Shown: positions 9,158 through 17,905 of the stretch, in pieces
Numbering within the stretch: position 1 is the first letter of the stretch
How the letters are laid out: every line of letters begins with the position of its first letter
Source: Chromatiaceae bacterium
GTDB taxonomy: Bacteria > Pseudomonadota > Gammaproteobacteria > Chromatiales > Chromatiaceae
NCBI GenBank assembly: GCA_016714645.1
Contig: JADKCI010000002.1
Location: forward strand, 1-64,000
Length of the DNA stretch: 64,000 nucleotides
Reading direction: 5' to 3'
Program-made: the position numbers and the translations under genes
The notes under the pieces: generated by a model
Database searches by the model: none
What the model saw: the letters and a program-made list of their open reading frames with translations, nothing else
What the model was told of the DNA's origin: nothing

Positions 9158-9385
9158 TCAGAGGCCCCGCTTCCAGGGCGGCAGGTCTGCCGGGGCCGTC
9201 GGCGCGAGGGGCGCCGCCAGCACCGGCACCGCCAGGCGCAGCCCCGAGGGCAGGATCGGCACGATGGGGGCGTGCGGATTGGCCGCGATCAGCGGCTCGT
9301 AGCGGTAGGGATCGCCGTAATAGCGCCAGGCCAGGTTATCCCAGCGGTCGCCATCGCGGGTCACGATCTCCAGATAGGTACTCAT
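9158..9385 (-). CDS. Phage tail protein X (P2 gpX-like, LysM-type)
   Basis: This 75-residue protein begins MSTYLEIVTRDGDRWDNLAW, then RYYGDP and LIAANPHA, the standard LysM-like fold of P2 gpX. It is a small baseplate component encoded between gpU and gpD, exactly as here. It overlaps the gpU-like gene by four bases. Confidence 0.88.
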   Translation of the reverse strand: MSTYLEIVTRDGDRWDNLAWRYYGDPYRYEPLIAANPHAPIVPILPSGLRLAVPVLAAPLAPTAPADLPPWKRGL

Positions 9386-10062
9386 GACAGCAAGGCCCGC
9401 GCCGTATCCAGGGGCTGGCGCACGATGACGCTGCCCACGTCATTGACCAGCGGCCCCAGGGGGCCGAAGTTCTCGGCGAAATCGCCCACCAGGCCCAACC
9501 CCAGGGCCCCGGCCTCATCCAGCAGGGCGCCGCCAATGGCCTGGGCCGCCGCCTGGGCAAAGGCCGCCGGGTCCTGGGCGATCGCCAGGGCCGTGCCCAG
9601 CAACTGCCCCGCCGGGTTATTGCCCAGCAGCGCCGCCCCCAGCCCGCCCCAGAAATCGCCCCCCGACCCGCCCACCAGCCGCGGCGCCACATACTCCTTG
9701 AGGGTAATTTCCAGCGTCAGGGCATAGGGCCGCCCGCGCGGGTCGGTATGCTCTACCACCCGCTGGATGGCGGTAATGACGTAATCGCCCTCGAAGATGC
9801 CGGCGGCAAAGAACAGCTTGAGGGCCTGATGGCGCTCCGCCGCCGCCGTCAGCTTGCGGTACTCCGCCTGGGGATCGCAGTAGCGGGCATGGAGCTGGCA
9901 GGACAGGGTGCGCGTCTGCAGCTCGTCGCCGGTCCATTGCAGCCGGCTCTTGCCCTCGATGATGGCGTGCTCGGCATAGGCATAGCCCGCCTGCCCCGCG
10001 AAGCCCTCCACATGGGTGATCAGGTCCAGCCGCACCGTCCCCAATTGCAGATAGGTGCTCAT
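9382..10062 (-). CDS. Phage tail protein U (P2 gpU-like)
   Basis: Residues 1-125 match the gpU family of contractile phages (HAIIEGKSRLQWTGDELQT, FEGDYVITAIQRVVEHTD, ALTLEITLKEYV). gpU is a tail completion protein. At 226 residues it is longer than P2 gpU, with a C-terminal alanine/glycine/leucine-rich extension (about residues 130-226) that may be membrane-active or simply a linker. Start overlaps the tape measure stop by four bases. Confidence 0.85.
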   Translation of the reverse strand: MSTYLQLGTVRLDLITHVEGFAGQAGYAYAEHAIIEGKSRLQWTGDELQTRTLSCQLHARYCDPQAEYRKLTAAAERHQALKLFFAAGIFEGDYVITAIQRVVEHTDPRGRPYALTLEITLKEYVAPRLVGGSGGDFWGGLGAALLGNNPAGQLLGTALAIAQDPAAFAQAAAQAIGGALLDEAGALGLGLVGDFAENFGPLGPLVNDVGSVIVRQPLDTARALLS

Positions 10063-12725
10063 ACGTAGCCCCGCCGCGCCGCCGCGTGCTGGCTGGCCGC
10101 CGCCACCCGCTCGAACTCGCGCTGCGACAGCTTCAGGGCCTGGGTCACCGCCGCCTTGGTCTCCTCCGGCTTGCCCCCGGCGACATGGATCGTCGGGCTA
10201 AAATTCACCACGCTGGAGCCGCCCCCGCCACCCCCCGCGCCCTTGGCGGGCCCCGTCAGGCGCTGGGGGCGGGGCGGCAGGGCCGGCCCCCGCCAGGCTG
10301 GGGAACGCAGGCTGGCCTCTTGCGGCGGGATGGCGCCCTTGAGCGCCGCCGGAGGCCGGGCCCGGCGCAGCGCGTCCGTAACCCGGGCGCGGCGGACAGC
10401 GCTGACCGGCCGCGCGCGCTTGAGGGCGGCCGGCGGCGCCAACTGCTGGCGCAAGTCCCGCGCCGCCCGGCCCGCCGCCGCGCCCAGCCCCGGCGGCACC
10501 AGATCGCCCAGGCGCGCCTGACCTTCCCCGATCCCCGCCCGCACCGACCCGGTCAGCAGCCCCAACTGCCGCAGCACCTGGCCCGCGCCCGCCCGGATGC
10601 CCCCGGCCAGGCCCTGGGTCAGGAAGCCACCAAAGGCCGCGAACACCTTGGAGGGCGACTGGATGCCCAGGGCACTGGTAAACCAGCCCTTGATCGAGGT
10701 ACCGACGCCGACGATCGCCGCCTTGGCCGCCTCCAGCTTACTCATGATGCCCTGGATCAGGCCGTCGATCAGCGCCGCCCCCGCCGCCAGCATGTCACCG
10801 ACAAAATTCTTGATCTTCCCCGGCAGGCTGGCGATGGTCGCCAGCAGCTCCGCCGCCGCCTTGCCCCAGCGCTGCCCCAGCGTCTGGGCCGCGTCCCCCG
10901 CCGCCGTCGTCGGCCCCACCAGTTGTGACAACCAGTTGCCCAGCGGCGCCAGCTTCTCGCCCACCCAGGCCAGGGCCTTACCCAGGCCCTTCATCACCGC
11001 ATCCAGGGCCGCCGCCGCCTCTTTGTTCTGGCGCAGCTCGGCAACAAAGCCCTGCATAAAGCCCTGGGCAAAGCGCCCCGCCTGCTGCAAGCCATCCGCC
11101 AGCCCCCGGCCCAACCCTGCCAGGATCGGCGCCGCCGCTTGCGCCCCGGCCTGCAGGCTGCCGCCCACAACTCCCGGGCCTTGGCCAGCGCCCCCGGTAT
11201 CCCGGCCTTAAAGCCCTCCCACACCCGGCCCAGGGCCGCGCCCACCGGGGCCAGGCCCGCTTGCAGGCCCGCCCAGAGCTCCCGACCCTTGGCCAAGGCC
11301 CCCGGTATCCCGGCCTTAAAGCCCTCCCACAGGCCGCTTAACCGGCCCATGGCCTCCGGCACCCAGGCCACCACCGCATCCCAATTCAAGGCCACCAGGG
11401 CCGCCCCCGCCGCCACCACCAGCCCGATGGGGCTGACCAGGGCCGCCAGCGGCCCCAGCAGGGTCAGTACCGACCCCGCCGCCAGGCTCAGGGCGCCGCC
11501 CAGCACCAGGGCGGCACTGCCAAAGGCGACGATGCCCGCCGTCCACTTGGCCAGCAGCGGGTGCTGCTCGATAAAGCCCGCAATCGCCACCGACACCTCG
11601 CCAAACCAGTTGGTTAGCGCCTTCAGCTCCGGGGCGATGGCCCCGGCCCAGGCCGCCAGGGTATTGGTAAAGGTGCCCGCGGCCGCGTCCCACAGATTGG
11701 CCAGGGTGCCCAACTGCTCATTGACCCGCCGGTTGAGATCCGCCTGCGCCGCTAGCTTGGCCGCCACCTCCTCGTAGCCCGCCTTACCCTTGTCGATGAT
11801 GGTGTTCAGCGCCTGCAGCGTCTCGCTGTCGTCGCCCCACACCTCCTTCAGCGCCTCCAGCCGGGCGCCGGTATTGACGCCCTTGAGCTTTTCCAGTTGC
11901 TGGAACAGGTTATCCAGGCCCGCGAACTCGCCCTTCTTATCCATGAAGTTGAGATGGACGCCGAAGTCCTTGAGGGCGGCATTGGCGTCCTTGACCTTGC
12001 CCGCGTCGAAACCGCCCTGGAACAGCTTGCGCAGAGCATTGCCCGCCGATCCCCCGGCCAGGCCGGCCTGATCCAGCATGGCCACCAGCGGCGCCATGGC
12101 CTGAGCGCCCGCCAGCCCCTCCTGCTTGATGGTCGTCATGGCCGGCGCCAGGGCCGAGAAGGCCGCCAGCATGTTGCCGGGGTCCACCCCCAGGTAGAAG
12201 GTGCGCTGGATGGTATCCGCCAGGTTGACCATGTCCGCCGCGCTGGTCTTGGTGGCGTCCTGCAGCTTGGCGGCAAACTCCGCCGCCGAGGCCGCCGGCA
12301 TCTTCAACATCACCCCCAGCTTGGCGGCGGCCTCGCCGGTGCCGGCCAGAATGGTCTGGGCCGTCACCCCCTGGCGCACCAGCATGGTCATCATCTGCTG
12401 GAAATCGGCGGTGGTGCCCGGCAGGGTATTGCCCAGGCGCAGCGCCAGGGCATTGATCTGGTCGAACTCCTTGAGCGACCTGGCCGCCGGCGCCCATCAT
12501 GGCCACCTTGAGCTGCGTCGCCGCGTCCTCCGCCTGGGCAAAGGCGTCTACCGGCCCCTTCATCGCCGCCAGGCCCGCCGCCCCCCCGGCCATCATCTTG
12601 GCCCCGGCGATCTGCATGGACTGGCCGGCCCGCGCCACCCCCTCCAGGCGCCGGCGCACCCCCTCCAGCCCCGCCGACAACTGGTCGCGCAGGGCCAGGA
12701 TGACCTGCAGCTTCATGTCGGCCAT
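10059..12725 (-). pseudogene. Tail tape measure protein, reading frame interrupted twice
   Basis: Coding for about 888 residues is present, but the frame changes near 12475-12480 and returns to the original frame near 11155-11165. Segment 1 (from 12725, MADMKLQVILALRDQLSAGL) is continued by segment 2 (KEFDQINALALRLGNTLPG..., to about 11160) and segment 3 (LQAGAQAAAPILAGLG... to the C-terminus). The protein has an N-terminal coiled coil, a TP901-1-type tape measure core, hydrophobic helices at about residues 330-410 and a basic Ala/Pro-rich C-terminus. It sets tail length and is essential, so true frameshifts would make the prophage defective. Two compensating single-base errors in the sequence are an equally good explanation. 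Confidence 0.8.
11190..11331 (-). repeat. 108-bp-spaced direct repeat in the tape measure gene
   Basis: A 34-base identical block occurs at 11190-11223 and 11298-11331. It encodes the repeated WEGFKAGIPGALAK motif, with RELWAGLQAG-like sequence between. The second tape measure frame change lies just downstream on the minus strand (about 11155-11165), where this repeat would start a further degenerate copy. That suggests slippage or misassembly. Confidence 0.8.
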
Positions 12726-12731
12726 GGGGGC

Positions 12732-12854
12732 TTATTCCTCCGGCGCCGTCGCCGACGCGTAGGCCAGGGCCTCCTGGCACCAGCAGGCCAGCTCCCCCGC
12801 CGGCATCGCCATCAGTTCGCCATGGCCCCAGCCGGTCATGTGCGCCAGGTGCAT
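12732..12854 (-). CDS. Small tail protein after the chaperone (P2 E'-like) or its frameshift extension
   Basis: A 40-residue frame begins MHLAHMTGWGHGELM and ends 6 bases before the tape measure start. Its ATG overlaps the chaperone stop (TGATG), and it is open in the -1 frame relative to the chaperone gene. P2-like phages make a second product here (gpE+E') by -1 frameshifting. A G5 run precedes the overlap. Either re-initiation at this ATG or a frameshift would produce it. Trp-rich sequence (WGHGELM, CWCQEALAYA) resembles GpE-type proteins. Confidence 0.6.
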   Translation of the reverse strand: MHLAHMTGWGHGELMAMPAGELACWCQEALAYASATAPEE

Positions 12855-13111
12855 CACCGCCCTGGCGCCGGGGTAGGGAGCGCCCCCATCTGGCCGGCGA
12901 TGGCGGTCTGCACCGCCACCACGTCGCGCAGCGGCCAGTCGAGCAGCTCCTCGTAGAGCACCGGCTCCCCGGCCACCGTCAGCACCTGGGCGGCCAGGGC
13001 CAGGGCCAGGGCGTTGACATCGTCCGTCAGGCGGCTCGCCGCGATCAGGTCGCGGCCCTTGGCCTCCCGCAGGCTGGCCAGGCGGCCATCACTCAAGGTC
13101 AGGTCGGACAT
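12854..13111 (-). CDS. Phage tail assembly chaperone
   Basis: This 85-residue protein begins MSDLTLSDGRLASLREAKG and continues through DLIAASRLTDD. It matches the tail assembly chaperone family found between tail tube and tape measure in Mu- and P2-like phages. It sits three bases after the tube gene. The family usually yields a frameshifted longer form, and a -1 open frame follows here. Confidence 0.8.
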   Translation of the reverse strand: MSDLTLSDGRLASLREAKGRDLIAASRLTDDVNALALALAAQVLTVAGEPVLYEELLDWPLRDVVAVQTAIAGQMGALPTPAPGR

Positions 13112-13114
13112 GGC

Positions 13115-13636
13115 TTAGCCCCCGATGTTGGCGCGATAGGTGGACAGCAGATCCTGGCCCTTGACCTTGTAGATGTTGGCGAAGGCGTCGAACTCGACCA
13201 CATCCACCCCGTCCACCACCACCTTGCAGTAGCTCACCGTCATGCCGTTGGTGATCTCCACGTTGTCGTGCTGCTTGTAGTTGCCGGCCGGGATGGAGTC
13301 GAACTGGCCGGTCAGGAACACCACCACCGGCACCTCGGCGATGCGCCCGGCGCTGGAGTAGGTCTCCAGGCTGGAGCGCACCTGCACCGACACCGCCTTG
13401 AAGGGGTCCGCGGCCTTGGCCAGCACCTCCTTGTAGAAGCTGGACCACTTGAACTTGGCCTCCATCTTCTCGATGCCCGACCAGGATTCGATGGTCCCGA
13501 CCATGCCCAAGGCCTTGTGCTGGCTCATCTTGTGCTTGATGTTGGGCAGATCCACCTCCTCGGCGCGGCCGAGAAAGGAGGTCCCGTCCAGATAGACGTT
13601 GGCGTTGGTGACGCGGTTGATGTCAATTTTGGCCAT
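13115..13636 (-). CDS. Major tail tube protein (P2 FII-like)
   Basis: This 173-residue protein matches the contractile-phage tail tube family. The first 20 residues include INRVTNANVYLDG, followed by EEVDLPNIKHKM and the GMVGTIESWSGIEKMEAKFKW segment (residues 44-64). It polymerises inside the sheath around the tape measure. It lies 12 bases after the sheath gene, with the usual sheath-tube order. Confidence 0.92.
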   Translation of the reverse strand: MAKIDINRVTNANVYLDGTSFLGRAEEVDLPNIKHKMSQHKALGMVGTIESWSGIEKMEAKFKWSSFYKEVLAKAADPFKAVSVQVRSSLETYSSAGRIAEVPVVVFLTGQFDSIPAGNYKQHDNVEITNGMTVSYCKVVVDGVDVVEFDAFANIYKVKGQDLLSTYRANIGG

Positions 13637-13648
13637 GAGGGGCTCCCG

Positions 13649-15478
13649 TTACGCCGCGCCCACGACGCCGGTCAGCGTCTTGAGCATCTGGATGTCGATA
13701 AAGGACTCGAAGCTGATGCGCTCCAAGGGCGGCGGCGGCATGAACTGCACGTCAAAGGTCAGATGCCCCAGGGCGATCTCGGTATAGGGATTCTTGGTCT
13801 TATCCCAGAAGCACTTACCGTCGATCAGGGCGCCGCGCATGATGAGGGTGCGCAGGAACATGTTGACGCTCTCGGTGATGGCATCGATCAGCGCATCCGA
13901 GATCGGCTGATCCAGGAATTGCAGCATCGAATACTCGATGCTCTCGTGGATGACATCGGCGGTACGCCGCACGTTGATGAAGTTGCGCGGGTGGGTCACC
14001 GTCGGCCAGGCCGCCGAGCGGTTGCCCCAGGTACGGATGCCGGTGCCAAAGCTGTTGAACAGCGTCACGATCCCGGCCTCGTTGAGCAGGTTGGTCTCGG
14101 TGGTGGCATCGTTGATCATGCTGGTCAGCTTGATCTCCACCCCGGTGATGCCCAGGATCTCCTGGTTGGAGGCACTCCACCAGTAACCCTTCTCCTGATC
14201 CGTGGCCCCAAAGCGCCCGGCCAGGAAGGGGCTCAGCGGCCGCAGCAGCTCCGTCGCCGTCACCGCGTCGTACTTCTTGACGTGCGGATAACACAGCACC
14301 ATGCGCTGCCCGGAGTAGTTGAAGTTGATGGCCCCGCTCGGGCCGCGCCCGGCGATGGCCTGCTGCACCGTGGTACCCACCGGCGCATCGATGAGGGCCA
14401 TGGCCCGCAGCTTGGTGGCCAGTACCTGCAACTCCGTCGCCACCGCGTTGGCCGTCGAGAAGCCAGGGGCGATCAGCAGCTTGGGATAGAAGCCCAGCGC
14501 CTGATAGGTATCCAGCAGCGCCTGCATGCCCGTGCGGTTGCCGCTGCCATCCACCCCGCCAATGATATCCGTGCCGATGGCCTTGCTCGGGTCCAGCCAG
14601 TTGTAGGACACCAGATCGCCCGTCGCCAGATTGCCGCCGCTGACCTTGGTCAGGGTGCCGGCGCCGGCATCCAGGGTGTAATCCCCCGCCGCGCCCCCGG
14701 TCAGGGTCGCCGCGCCCCAGACCAGCGTCACCGCCACCTCGGTGGTGGCGAGGGCGTTGCCCGCCGTGCCGCCCACCTTGGCGGACACCTGGAGGTTGGT
14801 CGCCGTCTTGGTGCCGGCGGTCACGTCGGCATGGGGCACCGTCGCCAGGCCATAGGTGGTCCCGGCCCCGGCCGCGCCATTGATGGCCGCCTTGAGGTTA
14901 TCCAGGAAGGCGGTGGCGGTACCGCCGATCAACACCTCGTTGGCCACCCCGGTCAGGGCGGTCTTGGCGGTGTAGGTGCGGCCGGCGATGATGACGGTAT
15001 CGTTGGCGGTCGGCGCCGTCCCGGTACTGGACAGGGCGCCGGTGGCCACCACCGGCGCCGCCAGGCGCGTCACGCTATTGGTGCTGTCCTTGACCACCAC
15101 GCTCGACACCTGGGGATGCGCCAGTTGGCCCACCAGTGTCGTGGCGTTGAGCGTCAGCCCCTCGTTGCTGACCGCCGTCACGTCCGTGGCCGGGTCCAGC
15201 ACGTTGACCACCAGGCAGATGGGGCCATTGCCCTGATCGAAGATGGCATCCAGCGCCCAGGGGATGCTGAAGCCGCTGCGATCCTGGCCGAAATACTTCA
15301 CCGCGTCGCGGTCGTTGGTCACCAACTGAAAGGTGTTGAGGGTGCGGTCCGCGCTCGCCACGTCCAGCAGCGGCGCCGTGCCGATCAGGCCGATCACCGC
15401 CGTCTTGACGCCGCGAATCGGGCGCGGGCCGATGTCGAGTTCAATGGTCTCGACGCCATGCAAAAAGTTCGCGCTCAT
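13649..15478 (-). CDS. Contractile tail sheath protein (P2 FI-like)
   Basis: The N-terminus (FLHGVETIELDIGPRPIRGV, residues 5-24, then KTAVIGLIGTAP) and the C-terminal half (INVRRTADVIHESIEYSMLQ, then FLDQPISDALI) are typical of phage tail sheaths. At 609 residues it is much longer than P2 FI (396). Residues of about 135-310 form an extra Thr/Ala/Gly-rich beta domain that probably decorates the tail surface. The sheath establishes myovirus morphology. Start overlaps the upstream 76-residue gene by four bases. Confidence 0.93.
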   Translation of the reverse strand: MSANFLHGVETIELDIGPRPIRGVKTAVIGLIGTAPLLDVASADRTLNTFQLVTNDRDAVKYFGQDRSGFSIPWALDAIFDQGNGPICLVVNVLDPATDVTAVSNEGLTLNATTLVGQLAHPQVSSVVVKDSTNSVTRLAAPVVATGALSSTGTAPTANDTVIIAGRTYTAKTALTGVANEVLIGGTATAFLDNLKAAINGAAGAGTTYGLATVPHADVTAGTKTATNLQVSAKVGGTAGNALATTEVAVTLVWGAATLTGGAAGDYTLDAGAGTLTKVSGGNLATGDLVSYNWLDPSKAIGTDIIGGVDGSGNRTGMQALLDTYQALGFYPKLLIAPGFSTANAVATELQVLATKLRAMALIDAPVGTTVQQAIAGRGPSGAINFNYSGQRMVLCYPHVKKYDAVTATELLRPLSPFLAGRFGATDQEKGYWWSASNQEILGITGVEIKLTSMINDATTETNLLNEAGIVTLFNSFGTGIRTWGNRSAAWPTVTHPRNFINVRRTADVIHESIEYSMLQFLDQPISDALIDAITESVNMFLRTLIMRGALIDGKCFWDKTKNPYTEIALGHLTFDVQFMPPPPLERISFESFIDIQMLKTLTGVVGAA

Positions 15479-15705
15479 GCGTCACTCCCGGTCGCGGTCT
15501 TGGTTTTGGGGGGGCGCGCCACCGGGGCCGGGTCGGCCTCGGGCACCGGCGTCAGGCGCCCGGTGCGCACCAGTTGCGCGATGTACTCATTGTCCGCCGG
15601 GGCCTCGACCAGGCCGCCCGGATGGAATTGCAGGTCCAGCGGCCCCGCCTCGCCCCGGTTGAGGGAGACACTGGCCACCGGCCCCTGATAGATAAACTGA
15701 CTCAT
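15475..15705 (-). CDS. Small conserved-position phage protein before the sheath
   Basis: This 76-residue protein begins MSQFIYQGPVASVSLNRG and ends in a Pro/Lys-rich tail (PPKTKTATGSDA). It overlaps gp37-like and sheath genes by four bases each. Mu encodes gp38 (DUF2635) in this slot. The sequence is only loosely compatible with that family (GLVEAPADNEYIAQLVRTGRL), so the assignment is positional. Confidence 0.65.
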   Translation of the reverse strand: MSQFIYQGPVASVSLNRGEAGPLDLQFHPGGLVEAPADNEYIAQLVRTGRLTPVPEADPAPVARPPKTKTATGSDA

Positions 15706-16250
15706 TCCGATTGCTCCGTGGTGACCGAGCCATCGGCGGCCCGGGTGATCGTGACAGAAGTGGCGGCATCGTCGAGGGTCGTCAGGCGCACCAGCGGCGG
15801 CCCGGTCTCGATCTCGTCATCGACCACCGCCAGGGTGTCGGTGACATAGGTAACCCCGTAACTCCAGAGGCCATCCTCGGCATTCAGCAGGCGCTCGGCC
15901 TCGCCGCGCAGCGGCCCGCCATGGGGCGGACGCCAGCCCAGCAGGGCGGCGCGCACCTGGTCCAGCACCGCCACCGCCCCGGTCGCGCCGTGCAACTGAC
16001 GCGCCTGGACCAGCAGCGACACCAGCACCTCGCGCCGCTGCGCCACCGCGCTGCTATCGCGCCAGGGGCCACCCTGGCTGCCCGGCTGGCCGAAGCGCGC
16101 GGCGCCGTAACTGACCAGCACCGCCCCCGCCGGGTGCAGCAGGCGCGGCGCCGTGTCGCTCTCCGGCACCAGGGCCACCGCCAGGCCCGGCAAGCGCTCC
16201 GTCAGGCGTGCCACCACCCCGTCGAGTAGCTCCAGGGTCGGCGCGGCCAT
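15702..16250 (-). CDS. Mu gp37-like protein (DUF1834)
   Basis: The protein is 182 residues from the ATG at 16250, which overlaps the gp36 stop as TGATG. The segments VEARLTE-like (VVARLTERLPGL), VLVSLLVQARQLHG and VLDQVRAALLGWRPP match the Gp37/DUF1834 family of Mu-like phages. The family resembles tail-terminator or head-tail joining proteins. Gene order gp36-gp37-gp38-sheath is as in Mu. Confidence 0.8.
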   Translation of the reverse strand: MAAPTLELLDGVVARLTERLPGLAVALVPESDTAPRLLHPAGAVLVSYGAARFGQPGSQGGPWRDSSAVAQRREVLVSLLVQARQLHGATGAVAVLDQVRAALLGWRPPHGGPLRGEAERLLNAEDGLWSYGVTYVTDTLAVVDDEIETGPPLVRLTTLDDAATSVTITRAADGSVTTEQSE

Positions 16251-16699
16251 CAATAGCGGCTCATCAGGTCATCGCTGAACAGGCGTTCCGGGGCGCTGAC
16301 GGTCACCCGCCCCGCCTCGGGGGCCAGGGTCTCGGCGCCGCCCCCGGTGGGGGTCAGCGCCAGGCTCATCCGGCCGTCGCGCACCGCGTCCAGGGCCGCT
16401 AGGGCCTCTTTGGCGGCCGCTACCACCCCGGGGGGCAGCTCCAGGCCATCCAGGCGGCGTTCGTACAGCCAGCGCCGCGCCAGGGCCAGCGCCCAGTCGC
16501 GCAGCTCGCGCGGCACGCTGGCCAGGGGCAGGGCGTAGCGCTGGCGCAGCCGGGCATCCACCTGGGCATCGGCATAGGCGCGGGCCTCGGCGATAACGTC
16601 CCAGTCCGGTACGCCCGCCAGCGGGTCATCGGCGGAGAGCTGGAGCAGGGTGCGCTCCGGCATGAGGCTGAGGAGATCCTCGTTGGCGGTATAGCTCAT
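16250..16699 (-). CDS. Mu gp36-like protein (DUF1320), head-tail connector
   Basis: This 149-residue protein begins MSYTANEDLLSLMPERTLLQ, then VDARLRQRYALPL and ALARRWLYERR. These are the characteristic segments of DUF1320 (Mu gp36), an adaptor-like connector. Start chosen at the ATG overlapping the upstream HTH gene stop, not an in-frame Met 14 codons earlier. The four-base overlap supports it. Confidence 0.85.
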   Translation of the reverse strand: MSYTANEDLLSLMPERTLLQLSADDPLAGVPDWDVIAEARAYADAQVDARLRQRYALPLASVPRELRDWALALARRWLYERRLDGLELPPGVVAAAKEALAALDAVRDGRMSLALTPTGGGAETLAPEAGRVTVSAPERLFSDDLMSRY

Positions 16700-16974
16700 G
16701 CCGGCGCCTCGGGATGGGTAGCCTGGCCGGTGAAAATCCAATGCAGATCGACGTCTAGCACCCGTGCGCGCACCGCGGCGATGATGTGGCCATAGGGGAT
16801 GGCGCCAGACCGCCGGCAGTCATAGGGCGCCTTGACGCCCAGCCCCAGCCGCAGGGCCAGTTGGCGGTCGGTCAGGCCGGTGGCCAGGCGCAGGCGATCC
16901 ATCACGGGATGGGGGACGCGCGGCGTAGCGCCGGTCTGGCCGGGGATGCGCGGGACCGGGGCGGGGCGGGCCAT
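16696..16974 (-). CDS. CI-repressor-type helix-turn-helix protein inside the late operon
   Basis: This 92-residue protein resembles the bacteriophage CI repressor HTH domain. Residues of about 25-85 read VMDRLRLATGLTDRQLALRL, then GVKAPYDCRRSGAIPYGHII and VDLHWIFTG, a close match in pattern to the CI repressor at 30572-31012 (ISLDWLLTG). It lacks any C-terminal oligomerisation or cleavage domain. It is translationally coupled (TGATG) to the membrane protein before it and overlaps gp36 after it. A DNA-binding gene here is unusual. It might regulate late transcription or bind host DNA. Confidence 0.75.
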   Translation of the reverse strand: MARPAPVPRIPGQTGATPRVPHPVMDRLRLATGLTDRQLALRLGLGVKAPYDCRRSGAIPYGHIIAAVRARVLDVDLHWIFTGQATHPEAPA

Positions 16975-17375
16975 CACGGCTGGGCGTGGCCTGGGGGCTG
17001 GCCGGCATAGCGCAGGCGGGGCCGGGGGACAGGGGCGGAGGCGGGGCGGTTACGCAGGCTTTGGATATCCAGGAAGATGGGCTGGCGCAGCGTCTCCGCC
17101 ACGGTCGCGGCGGGCTGGGTGCAATGGCAGAGCCGCTCGCCGTGGGCGGTGTTACCGCATTCGCAAATGCGCAGCAGCTCGCCACCCGGGGGGACGGGCC
17201 AGGATAGCTCGCGGTCATCGGGGCCGAGGGACACCCACTCCGGGCCGTCCGGGACGGCGGCGGCGGACGCAGGCCGGGACATGGTAAACACCAGGTAGAC
17301 CGCCAGGGTGGCCAGGATCCACGTCAGCCAGATGGCCAGGCGGTACAGCCAGCGAGCACGATTCAGGGGCGTCAT
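16974..17375 (-). CDS. Small membrane protein with paired CxC motifs
   Basis: This 133-residue protein has one transmembrane segment (about residues 9-31, LYRLAIWLTWILATLAVYLV). A region with CECG and CHC motifs (about residues 70-86) follows that could bind metal, then a Pro/Arg-rich tail. Start at MTPLNRARW, 13 bases after the preceding gene. No family recognised. It is odd among virion genes. Superinfection exclusion or another lysogeny-related membrane role is possible but unsupported. Confidence 0.6.
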   Translation of the reverse strand: MTPLNRARWLYRLAIWLTWILATLAVYLVFTMSRPASAAAVPDGPEWVSLGPDDRELSWPVPPGGELLRICECGNTAHGERLCHCTQPAATVAETLRQPIFLDIQSLRNRPASAPVPRPRLRYAGQPPGHAQP

Positions 17376-17388
17376 GGCGGTCTCCAGG

Positions 17389-17895
17389 TCAGGCGACGAT
17401 GCTGGCGGCAGCATCGAACAGGGCATCGAGTGCGGCCTCGTCCAACCCCAGTGCGCCGGCCGGGCCATCAGGGTTGGTCAGGGCCAGCAGGGTGGGCGAA
17501 TTACGGCGGAATTCTTGGGCGTGTTGCCAGGCCAGCCGCGCCAGGGCCGGGGTGGCGGGATCGGCCATCAGGGCCTCGACCTGCTCCAGCAGCCCGGCCT
17601 GGGCCAGAGCGGCGCGGGCCTGAAAGGGGCTGATCGTGGTCTGCTCCCGCCACTGACGCTGGGTCTCGGCGGCGCGCTCCGCCGGAGTCCCCAGGGCCTT
17701 GGCGATGGCCACCAGGCGCCCGTCGCGGGTCTCGAAGACCGGCGCGGCATAGCCCAGGGTGGCCCCCGTGGGCGGCTCGTGGCGCAACTCGACCTGGCCC
17801 TCGGCGGCCAGGGCCGTCCAGTAGTCGCGCCGCTCCGGGCTACCGGGCGGCAGGGGCGCGGGGCGCAGTTCCGGGGGCAGGGGGTAGAGGTCCAT
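17389..17895 (-). CDS. Tail-fibre-associated phage protein
   Basis: This 168-residue protein begins MDLYPLPPELRPAPLPPG. Its C-terminal half (about residues 90-168; TISPFQARAALAQAGLLEQV, LARLAWQHAQEFRRNSPTL, GLDEAALDALFDAA) has the pattern of small proteins encoded after tail fibre genes in many phages. It follows the signal-peptide fibre-like gene after 10 bases. An assembly role for that protein is inferred from order. Confidence 0.6.
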   Translation of the reverse strand: MDLYPLPPELRPAPLPPGSPERRDYWTALAAEGQVELRHEPPTGATLGYAAPVFETRDGRLVAIAKALGTPAERAAETQRQWREQTTISPFQARAALAQAGLLEQVEALMADPATPALARLAWQHAQEFRRNSPTLLALTNPDGPAGALGLDEAALDALFDAAASIVA

Positions 17896-17905
17896 CAGCG
17901 GGCTC

